Origin: an uncultured Oscillospiraceae bacterium
GTDB lineage: Bacteria; Bacillota; Clostridia; Oscillospirales; Oscillospiraceae
Length of the DNA: 5,553 nt
Direction: 5' to 3'
Assembly: GCA_934659415.1 (NCBI GenBank)
Contig: CAKUHW010000082.1
Coordinates: forward strand, 1-5,553
Positions 1 through 5,255 of this stretch are shown here, piece after piece. Every line of letters starts with the position of its first letter. Within the stretch, counting starts at the first letter, position 1. The position numbers and the translations under genes are program-made. A model generated the notes under the pieces. The model saw nothing but the letters and a program-made list of their open reading frames with translations. It did not search any database and was not told the origin of the DNA.

Positions 1-126
1 CTGCTGGACTACTCCTCTGTGGTGATCCATGTGTTTACGGAGCAGGCCCGGGAGTTCTATTCCCTGGAGCGCCTGTGGTCCGACGCGGAAAATGTGGACG
101 TCAGCGCGCTGCTGACCAAGGACTGA
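1..126 (+). CDS. rsfS: Ribosome silencing factor RsfS, C-terminal part (5' end outside window)
   Basis: The reading frame is open from base 1 and ends with TGA at 124-126, giving the last 41 residues of a protein. The stretch [20 protein letters not shown] followed by ERLW is the characteristic C-terminal signature of the RsfS/Iojap family (DYxxxVxHxFxxxxREFYxLExLW). RsfS proteins are about 110-120 residues long, so roughly the last third is present. Known family role: RsfS binds ribosomal protein L14 (uL14) on the 50S subunit, blocks joining of the 30S subunit and lowers translation when nutrients are scarce. It acts in the cytoplasm. The next gene starts 32 bases downstream on the same strand, so the two are probably co-transcribed. 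The start and promoter cannot be judged here. Confidence 0.93.
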   Translation: MLDYSSVVIHVFTEQAREFYSLERLWSDAENVDVSALLTKD

Positions 127-158
127 TCTCATTTCGGCTGCTGAGGGAGTGCAATGGT

Positions 159-386
159 ATGAAGTGCCCATACTGCGATAAGGAAATGCTGTCAGGCTAT
201 ATTCCCAACGGAGATCAACCTGTGCAATGGCTCCCTGATGGGGAAAAACCATCCCTGTTTGCGTTTAAGACCGCAGAAAAGGGTGTTGCGCTTCGGAACA
301 GATTTGCATTGCTGCAGGCAAATGGATATGCGGCAGCGGCGTTCTGCTGTGAGAAATGTAAGATCGTGATTGCACCAACAGAATAA
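159..386 (+). CDS. Small zinc-ribbon-like protein (DUF6487-like), 75 aa
   Basis: The frame is open further upstream, but the ATG at 159 is chosen because GAGGGAG (143-149) lies 9 bases before it and the protein then begins MKCPYCDKEM, as zinc-ribbon proteins of this kind do. A CxxC pair (residues 3 and 6) near the N-terminus and a CCxxC group (about residues 66-70) near the C-terminus could together bind one zinc ion. In between lies a soluble segment containing GDQPVQW and LPDGEKPS. This pattern matches, from memory, the DUF6487 family of small uncharacterised Firmicutes proteins. No enzymatic role is known to me. It has no signal peptide or membrane segment, so it is probably cytoplasmic. 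It sits between rsfS and trpS, 18 bases before trpS. By hand count its GC is about 48%, clearly below its neighbours, which hints that it was inserted into an older gene pair. Confidence 0.85.
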   Translation: MKCPYCDKEMLSGYIPNGDQPVQWLPDGEKPSLFAFKTAEKGVALRNRFALLQANGYAAAAFCCEKCKIVIAPTE

Positions 387-404
387 TAAAGAGGGGCTTT
401 TGAT

Positions 405-1412
405 ATGGAAGGACAAGAAGCGAAGAAAGTAATGCTCTCCGGCATCCAGCCCAGCGGCGACCTGCATTTGGGAAACTATCTGGGTGCGATCAAGACGTGG
501 GTAGAGCGCACGGAGGAGTTTGACAACTTCTATTTTATGGCGGATATGCACACCATCACCGTGCGCCAAAACCCGGCGGACCTGCGCCGGCGCACTCTGG
601 AGCAGCTGGCCCAGTATATTGCCTGCGGTCTGGATCCGGAGAAGAACACCCTGTTCATTCAGTCCCATGTGCACCAGCACGCGGAGCTCGGCTGGGTGCT
701 CAACTGCTATACGATGTTCGGCGAGCTGTCCCGTATGACCCAGTTCAAGGATAAGTCCGCCAAACACAAGGATAACATCAACGGCGGCCTGTTTACCTAT
801 CCCAGTCTTATGGCGGCGGACATCCTGCTCTACCAGCCTGACTATGTCCCAGTGGGTGAAGATCAGAAGCAGCACGTGGAACTCACGCGCAACATCGTGC
901 AGCGCTTCAACGGCATCTACGGCGAGGTATTCAAAATGCCGGAGCCGTATATTCCGAAGGCGGGCGCCCGTGTTATGGGGCTTACGGATCCCACGGGGAA
1001 GATGTCCAAATCCATCCCGGACGGCTGCGTATTTCTTATGGAAAAGCCGGAGGATATCCAGCGGAAATTCAAGCGCGCCATTACCGACAGCGACACGGAG
1101 AACTGCGTACGCTATGACCCGCAGAACAAGCCGGGTGTTGCAAACCTGATGAACATCTATTCGGCCGTTACCGGAAAGAGCTTTGCCGAGATCGAAGCTG
1201 AATTTGCCGGGAAGGGGTACGGCGCCTTCAAGCCCGCCGTGGGCGATGCTGTGATCGAATGCCTGCGCCCCATCCGGGAAGAGGCGGCCCGCATTCTGGC
1301 GGACAAGGCCTATCTGGAGTCCGTATACCGCGCCGGAGCTGAGAAGGCGTCCTATGTGGCGGAGAAAACGCTGCGTAAGGTCTACAAAAAGGTGGGCTTT
1401 GTGGCCCGCTGA
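405..1412 (+). CDS. trpS: Tryptophanyl-tRNA synthetase (class I)
   Basis: This 335-residue protein has the full set of bacterial TrpRS marks: SGIQPSGDLHLGNYLGA (residues 12-28) with HLGN as the HIGH signature at 21-24, TYPSLMAADILLYQ (131-144) with Asp139 in the place of the indole-binding Asp, VPVGEDQKQHVELTR (148-162), and GKMSKS (198-203), the KMSKS loop. The C-terminal half (about 205-335) is the usual helical anticodon-recognition region. The length matches the family (about 325-340). The enzyme charges tRNA-Trp with tryptophan using ATP, in the cytoplasm. The ATG at 405 is supported by GAGGGG (391-396) 8 bases upstream. Only 18 bases separate it from the preceding stop, so there is no room for a T-box leader directly in front of it. 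Any tryptophan-responsive control would have to lie further upstream. It looks intact. Confidence 0.98.
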   Translation: MEGQEAKKVMLSGIQPSGDLHLGNYLGAIKTWVERTEEFDNFYFMADMHTITVRQNPADLRRRTLEQLAQYIACGLDPEKNTLFIQSHVHQHAELGWVLNCYTMFGELSRMTQFKDKSAKHKDNINGGLFTYPSLMAADILLYQPDYVPVGEDQKQHVELTRNIVQRFNGIYGEVFKMPEPYIPKAGARVMGLTDPTGKMSKSIPDGCVFLMEKPEDIQRKFKRAITDSDTENCVRYDPQNKPGVANLMNIYSAVTGKSFAEIEAEFAGKGYGAFKPAVGDAVIECLRPIREEAARILADKAYLESVYRAGAEKASYVAEKTLRKVYKKVGFVAR

Positions 1413-1440
1413 GATCCGACACTGAAGGAGCTGTTTTTTC

Positions 1441-2559
1441 GTGCCAACCGTTACCTACAACACCGATCCCAAGAGCATCGGGATGGTGCTGATCGCCCTG
1501 GCCATTGCGGCCGTGTGCGCGCTGCTGCTCACCCCGGCGGTCAAGACGCTCTGCTATAAGATCGGGGCGGTGGACGTGCCCAAGGACGACCGCCGCATGC
1601 ACGACCACCCCATCCCGCGCATGGGCGGCCTGGCGATCTTTCTTGGGTTTGTACTCTCCGTTCTGATCATGGTCCCGCTGGACAGGCCCAAGCAGGGAAT
1701 GCTTCTGGGCGCGGTGATCATTGTGATCCTGGGCGCGCTGGACGACATCTATAATCTCCCGGCCAAGCTGAAATTTGTGGTGCAGATCGGCGCGGCGCTG
1801 GTGGCGGTGCTTATGGGCAATCGCATTGAGGTGCTGTCCAACCCAAACATTTTTCGCCCGAACACCGTCTGGACCCTGGGCTGGCTCTCCATTCCTGTGA
1901 CGGTGATCTGGATCGTGGCCATCACCAATGCCGTAAATCTCATCGACGGGCTGGACGGCCTTGCCTGCGGCGTGTCGACCATCAGCGCCGTGACGATGCT
2001 GGTCATCGCCCTTCTGGTGAGCGAGCAGGATGTGGCGGTCATTATGGGGGCGCTGGCGGGCGCCTGTATCGGTTTTCTGCCCTACAATCTGAACCCGGCC
2101 AAGATATTCATGGGGGATACCGGCGCGACCTTCCTCGGCTTCATTATGGCCACGATGTCGGTGCAGGGAATGTTCAAGATGTACAGCGTGATCTCCTTTG
2201 TGGTGCCGTTTTTGATGTTGGGCGTTCCGATTTTTGATGTGTGCTTTGCGGTGATCCGCCGTATCTCCAAGGGGCAGAGCCCCATGAAGCCGGACCGCAG
2301 CCATATCCATCACAAGCTGATCGACATGGGCCTGTCCCAGAAGCAGGCGGTGGGCACGCTGTATGTGATCTCGGCGATTCTGGGCCTGACCGCGGTGGTC
2401 ATGACGACCAACGGCGTGCTGAAAGCCGGTGTACTGCTGCTGGCCCTGATACTGGCCGGTTTTGTGGCCTGGCGGGTATTCGCTGCGCCCCACAGGAAGG
2501 ACCACGACGGGGCCGGAGAGGATAAAAAGGATGAAAAGGACGGGGAGGGCCATGCCTGA
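1441..2559 (+). CDS. tagO: Undecaprenyl-phosphate GlcNAc-1-phosphate transferase, TagO/WecA type (372 aa)
   Basis: This is a polytopic membrane enzyme of the MraY/WecA/TagO superfamily with about 11 hydrophobic segments (roughly residues 15-33, 62-80, 86-100, 112-125, 144-162, 173-192, 197-213, 228-243, 249-272, 304-321, 326-345). Diagnostic motifs are PRMGG (59-63), the Mg-binding DD pair (101-102), NAVNLIDGLDGLA (163-175), FMGDTGA (223-229) and the HIHH loop (288-291), which marks the WecA/TagO branch over MraY. By family knowledge it transfers GlcNAc-1-phosphate from UDP-GlcNAc to undecaprenyl phosphate on the cytoplasmic face, the first step of teichoic acid or other surface glycan synthesis. 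The start is GTG, with AAGGAG (1425-1430) 10 bases upstream. The hydrophilic tail (350-372, rich in D, K, E, H, G) lies over the ribosome-binding region of the next gene, which it overlaps by 8 nt. The exact polymer made cannot be told from this window. Confidence 0.93.
   Translation: MPTVTYNTDPKSIGMVLIALAIAAVCALLLTPAVKTLCYKIGAVDVPKDDRRMHDHPIPRMGGLAIFLGFVLSVLIMVPLDRPKQGMLLGAVIIVILGALDDIYNLPAKLKFVVQIGAALVAVLMGNRIEVLSNPNIFRPNTVWTLGWLSIPVTVIWIVAITNAVNLIDGLDGLACGVSTISAVTMLVIALLVSEQDVAVIMGALAGACIGFLPYNLNPAKIFMGDTGATFLGFIMATMSVQGMFKMYSVISFVVPFLMLGVPIFDVCFAVIRRISKGQSPMKPDRSHIHHKLIDMGLSQKQAVGTLYVISAILGLTAVVMTTNGVLKAGVLLLALILAGFVAWRVFAAPHRKDHDGAGEDKKDEKDGEGHA
2515..2549 (+). promoter_or_regulatory. 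Double purine-rich ribosome-binding region for the epimerase gene
   Basis: Two candidate Shine-Dalgarno sequences lie inside the end of the transferase gene. GGAGAGG (2515-2521) sits 9 bases before an in-frame ATG at 2531, and GGGGAGGG (2542-2549) sits only 2-3 bases before the ATG at 2552. Family members usually begin a few residues before the RVMTIFGTRPE strand, which favours 2552. Spacing favours 2531, which would add MKRTGRA to the N-terminus. The same purine run encodes the charged tail of the upstream protein. The 8-nt stop/start overlap at 2552-2559 suggests translational coupling. Confidence 0.5.
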
Positions 2560-3613
2560 GCAGGAAAAGCTGCGTGTGATGACCATTTTCGGCACCCGCC
2601 CGGAGGCCATTAAAATGGCGCCGCTGGTACGGGAGCTGGATCGACGGCCGGAGTTTGAAAGCCTGTGCTGCGTGACGGCCCAGCACAGGCAGATGCTGGA
2701 CAGTGTGCTGGAGATCTTTCACCTGACGCCTCAGTTTGATCTGAACATCATGGAGCCCAGGCAGTCTCTCTCCACGATCACCTCCAAGTGCCTGCTTGGG
2801 CTGGAGCCGGTGTTTGCCGAGGCCAGACCGGACCTGGTCCTGGTCCATGGGGACACCTCCACTACCTTTGCCGGCGCGCTGGCGGCGTTTTATCAGAAGA
2901 TCGCCATCGGGCATGTGGAGGCTGGGCTGAGGACAGGCGACAAGTATTCTCCCTTTCCGGAGGAGATGAACCGCTCTCTGGTGGGGCGGCTGGCTGACCT
3001 GCACTTCTGCCCAACGGCTTCCAACCGCCGCAACCTACAGGCGGAGGGAATCACGCAGGGAGTTTATGTGACAGGGAATACGGTGATCGATGCGCTGAAG
3101 ACGACGGTCTCGGCGGACCGCCGGTTTTCCACAGAGCTGCTCAACAGGCTCGACTATCAGAAAAAGCGGGTGATCGTGGTCACCTGCCACCGGCGTGAGA
3201 ACTATGGGGAGCCCATGGAACAGATCATGTCGGCGCTGCGTGAGCTGGCCCTCCGCTATCGGGAGAGCGTGGAGCTGGTCTACCCGGTCCATTTGTCTCC
3301 TGTCGTGCAGGAGGCGGCCCACCGCCACCTGGACGGGTTGGAAAATGTGCATCTGATTCAGCCGCTGCTGGCGGACGAGATGCATAATCTGATGGCCCGC
3401 AGCTATCTTGTGCTTACAGATTCCGGCGGACTGCAGGAGGAGGCGCCTGCGCTGGGAAAACCGGTACTGGTCATGCGGCGGGAGACAGAACGGCCCGAGG
3501 CGGTGGCGGCCGGCACGGTGAGCTTGCCGGCACAGAGCGGGAGAGCATTATCCGCATGGCTTGCGAACTGCTCGACGACCCCGCGGCTTACCGGGCTATG
3601 GCGCATGCCGTAA
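2552..3613 (+). CDS. mnaA: UDP-N-acetylglucosamine 2-epimerase (non-hydrolysing, WecB/MnaA family), frameshifted near its C-terminus
   Basis: The protein has the non-hydrolysing UDP-GlcNAc 2-epimerase signature: FGTRPEAIKMAPL (13-25), VHGDTSTT (98-105), GHVEAGLRTGD (120-130), PFPEEMNR (134-141), TCHRREN (211-217), and DSGGLQEEAPALGKPVL (290-306). Asp101, Glu123, Glu137/138 and His213 correspond to residues known to matter in the family. It interconverts UDP-GlcNAc and UDP-ManNAc in the cytoplasm, giving the ManNAc donor for surface glycans, which fits coupling to the TagO-like gene (8-nt overlap). The frame is normal through TERPEAVAAGTVSL (residue 325) and then becomes unlike the family, ending at 3611-3613. 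The conserved end continues in another frame to 3714 (see the separate entry). Uncorrected, the product is 353 aa. With one base restored it would be about 387 aa, a normal length. The alternative in-frame ATG at 2531 has a better-spaced Shine-Dalgarno. Confidence 0.9.
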   Translation: MPEQEKLRVMTIFGTRPEAIKMAPLVRELDRRPEFESLCCVTAQHRQMLDSVLEIFHLTPQFDLNIMEPRQSLSTITSKCLLGLEPVFAEARPDLVLVHGDTSTTFAGALAAFYQKIAIGHVEAGLRTGDKYSPFPEEMNRSLVGRLADLHFCPTASNRRNLQAEGITQGVYVTGNTVIDALKTTVSADRRFSTELLNRLDYQKKRVIVVTCHRRENYGEPMEQIMSALRELALRYRESVELVYPVHLSPVVQEAAHRHLDGLENVHLIQPLLADEMHNLMARSYLVLTDSGGLQEEAPALGKPVLVMRRETERPEAVAAGTVSLPAQSGRALSAWLANCSTTPRLTGLWRMP

Positions 3614-3714
3614 ATCCCTATGGAGACGGAAACGCCTGCCGGCGGATCGCGGATGCCATTCTCTATCAGTTCGGGCGTGCCGCCGCGCCGCCGGAGCCGT
3701 TTTCCGGGCAATGA
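3526..3714 (+). pseudogene. Displaced C-terminal part of the UDP-GlcNAc 2-epimerase, in a different frame
   Basis: Reading from 3526 in the frame gcc-ggc-aca gives AGTERESI, then LLDDPAAYRAMAHAVNPYGDG and CRRIADAI, ending with TGA at 3712-3714. This is the expected end of the WecB/MnaA fold: the helix containing LLDDP, the NPYGDG turn and the last RIADAI helix. It has no start of its own and joins smoothly to the upstream frame after GTVSL if one base is added within about 3520-3526 (for example agc-Ctt-gcc). So it is the severed tail of the preceding gene, not an independent gene. Either the read or assembly lost a base, or the strain carries a real one-base deletion that cuts about 60 family residues and adds about 28 unrelated ones. 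Confidence 0.85.
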
Positions 3715-3770
3715 TCCGATTTTGAACAGTCGCTCCTGCCGGGCACAGGCAGAAAGGGGGAACGGGACAG

Positions 3771-4544
3771 GTGGAAGAGCGGAAGCGGACCGTGCTGGCG
3801 GTCGCGATCGCCTGCGTTGTGGTACTGGCCCTTATGTACAGCTTTGGCCTGAACCTGTTTTCCCGCGCGCCTGAGTTTGAGCTTGCCGACCCCACGGAGA
3901 CGGCAAGCGCGTCTCCTGGCACCGGCGATCCGGACGGTACGGGCGGTGTGGCGGTCGCCGTCACACCGGAGACCGTACAGAGCGTCATTGCCTCGCTCAG
4001 TAAGTACAGAAGCTACAGCCGTACGCTCTCCCTCACATACTGCTGGGGAGAAGACGGCCGATCGACCCTGAGCGCCCGGGTATGGGTCCATGGTAGCTGG
4101 GTCAGGACGGACCTGACACGGCAGTCCGGAGTTACGGAATGCTCGATCACGAACGGGGAGACACGGTGGATCTGGTACACCGGGGAACAGGAAGCGGAGG
4201 GGCGGGTCTATTCCGGGGCTGCTCAGCCGGCGTCGGCGGACCTGATTCAGCATATACCGTCCTATGAGGATGTGCTTGCTATCCCTGCGGGAGAGATCAC
4301 CGCCGCCGGCTATGAGCAGCGGGACGGGCAATCCTGCATCTATGTAGAGACCGCGCCTGACGCCCTTGGCTGTGTCCGGCGCTTTTGGATCGCGGAGGAC
4401 AGCGGCCTGCTGATGACCGCGCAGACAGAGCAGGATGGATCCGTTGTGTATGAGATGGTCTCCAGCGAGGTCATGAGCCCGATGACGGATGGGGCGCAGG
4501 CCTTTACGCTCCCCGATGGGACCAATCTCTATGAGGCCGATTGA
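3771..4544 (+). CDS. Membrane-anchored extracytoplasmic protein, possibly LolA/LppX-like fold (257 aa)
   Basis: I do not recognise a named family. The start is GTG at 3771 with AAAGGGGG (3753-3760) 10 bases upstream. A short basic N-terminus (MEERKR) is followed by one hydrophobic helix (about residues 7-25), so the protein is probably anchored with its C-terminal part outside. Next comes a low-complexity Thr/Ser/Gly/Pro/Asp linker (about 38-60), then a domain of about 190 residues rich in alternating beta strands (TLSLTYCW, STLSARVWVHGSWVRTDL, TRWIWYTG, CIYVETA, RRFWIAEDSGLLMTAQT). Strand pairs of the type 'wvrtDl ... ng.tr.iWy' and 'fWIaedsGLlm' recall LolA/LppX/RseB-like lipid- or sugar-binding sheets. 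That is a fold guess only. There is no lipobox cysteine after the helix. Four cysteines (91, 124, 189, 201) lie in the outer domain. It follows the epimerase remnant by 56 bases, so it probably belongs to the same transcript and may act in envelope biology. Confidence 0.8.
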   Translation: MEERKRTVLAVAIACVVVLALMYSFGLNLFSRAPEFELADPTETASASPGTGDPDGTGGVAVAVTPETVQSVIASLSKYRSYSRTLSLTYCWGEDGRSTLSARVWVHGSWVRTDLTRQSGVTECSITNGETRWIWYTGEQEAEGRVYSGAAQPASADLIQHIPSYEDVLAIPAGEITAAGYEQRDGQSCIYVETAPDALGCVRRFWIAEDSGLLMTAQTEQDGSVVYEMVSSEVMSPMTDGAQAFTLPDGTNLYEAD

Positions 4545-4825
4545 TCCCGCCCACTCAAAAGCAGGGTCAGCCCAAGGGCGATGATCAGGTCCCAATTGTC
4601 CCCGTCCAGATACAGAAGGAGGACGATCAGTACCAGCAGGACGTCCCCCAGGTCGATGCGCCCCAATGAAAACGGACGGAGCAGACCGCCGAACAGACTG
4701 GAGAGCTGCCGGATGGCGTCGCCGGGCGGTCTGTTTTCCGGCGGGGCGGTCTGTGCCGCCGCGCCCTTCCCGGGGGACTGCTGTTCCAGCGGAGAAAAGA
4801 CCGCAGTCTGATATTGGCTATACAT
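4529..4825 (-). CDS. Small protein with C-terminal hydrophobic hairpin (98 aa), unknown function
   Basis: The ATG at 4825 (minus strand) has GGAGGAGGG (4831-4839) about 5-6 bases upstream and overlaps the stop of the preceding gene by 8 nt, so translation is probably coupled. The N-terminal half (1-35) is polar and Pro/Ala/Gln-rich and likely unstructured. Residues 36-53 could form an amphipathic helix. The C-terminal part is two hydrophobic stretches, about 60-73 (GDVLLVLIVLLLYL) and 79-90 (DLIIALGLTLLL), joined by the acidic turn DGDNW and ending in a polar tail. That suggests a small membrane hairpin. Similar short Leu-rich hairpin tails with an acidic turn occur, from memory, in uncharacterised small proteins of Clostridia. 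No function is assigned. The gene runs toward the plus-strand operon, and its last 16 bases overlap the end of the 3771-4544 gene. Confidence 0.8.
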   Translation of the reverse strand: MYSQYQTAVFSPLEQQSPGKGAAAQTAPPENRPPGDAIRQLSSLFGGLLRPFSLGRIDLGDVLLVLIVLLLYLDGDNWDLIIALGLTLLLSGRDQSAS

Positions 4826-5213
4826 GCGCGCCCTCCTCCGGGTGCAGCAGGGTCAGCGCGCTGCGGACAAGGCGGGTGAGCCGCGCGATGCGGGCTGCCT
4901 GATCCAGCCTTGCCCGGCGCTCCTCCCGTACAAAGGGACGCAGAGCGCGGAGCAGCGCGGCCCGATCGTCATCCCCCTGATCCAGATTGCCCAACAGGGC
5001 GGCAATGCCGCTCAGCAGCTGCGGATCCAGGGCCGGACCGGCAGCCGCCGGGCCGGAAGAATCGGCAGATCCCTCTGCGTGGGCAGGCTGCTGCGCCGGC
5101 GGGGGAGGGGAGGCACCGGCTGCGCCGCCCAGAGACTGTGCCAGCGACATGATCTGGCCCATTGCGTCCGGATTGTTCAGTATTTGTTCCAGCCTGGCTT
5201 CGAATTCGCCCAT
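4818..5213 (-). CDS. Helical protein with Pro/Ala linker (131 aa), unknown function
   Basis: The ATG at 5213 (minus strand) has a strong GGAGG (5222-5226) 8 bases upstream. There are three parts: an N-terminal helix pair MGEFEARLEQILNNPDAMGQ followed by IMSLAQSLGG (residues 1-30), a low-complexity Pro/Ala/Ser/Gly linker (about 31-62), and a C-terminal helical region. The C-terminal region contains DPQLLSGIAALLGNL (63-77) and, after an acidic DQGDDD turn, an Arg-rich helical stretch from RAALLRALRPF to RLTRLVRSAL (84-120). The 'LLRALRPF...eeRRxRLDQAxRIARL' pattern is one I associate with uncharacterised Firmicutes proteins, but I cannot name it. There is no signal peptide, membrane segment or cysteine, so it is probably cytoplasmic. 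The Arg-rich helix could bind nucleic acid or acidic partners (inference). Its N-terminal segment resembles part of the gene just upstream. It is the middle gene of a three-gene minus-strand set. Confidence 0.83.
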   Translation of the reverse strand: MGEFEARLEQILNNPDAMGQIMSLAQSLGGAAGASPPPPAQQPAHAEGSADSSGPAAAGPALDPQLLSGIAALLGNLDQGDDDRAALLRALRPFVREERRARLDQAARIARLTRLVRSALTLLHPEEGAHV

Positions 5214-5255
5214 GGGCGCGGCCTCCCTCCCCGGTTTATATCTGGCCTGTACGGG

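Noticed and set aside
387..404. T-box or trp attenuator in front of trpS
   Set aside because: Only 18 bases separate trpS from the preceding stop codon, too short for either. Such control could exist only upstream of the whole operon, outside the window.
1228..2610. Long minus-strand open frame (460 codons) opposite the transferase gene
   Set aside because: Its translation is His/Arg/Gly/Gln-rich low-complexity sequence with no recognisable motif, and it lies antisense to a gene with all TagO/WecA motifs. It arises from GC-rich codon positions.
3515..3530. Programmed -1 ribosomal frameshift in the epimerase gene
   Set aside because: The codons around the break (gtg agc ttg ccg) do not form an X-XXY-YYZ slippery heptamer, and no obvious stimulatory Shine-Dalgarno or stem-loop is seen. 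A one-base deletion or sequence error is simpler.
3687..3770. Possible terminator between the epimerase and the next gene
   Set aside because: Short complementary bits such as CTGCC...GGCAG are present, but there is no stable GC-rich stem followed by a T-run. The spacer looks like simple leader sequence with a Shine-Dalgarno.
3666..4595. Minus-strand open frame (309 codons) opposite the 3771-4544 gene
   Set aside because: The translation is Arg/Gly/Pro-rich with no fold-like pattern. The plus-strand frame has a ribosome-binding site, a clean membrane anchor and amphipathic beta strands, so it is the real gene.
4681..4760. Direct repeat GGGCGGTCTGT (4724-4734 and 4744-4754) with a partial inverted copy at 4682-4690
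   Set aside because: It falls in the Pro-rich coding part of the 98-aa gene, with a 20-base period that is out of frame and only two copies. It fits chance in GC-rich, proline-coding sequence better than a regulatory or mobile element.
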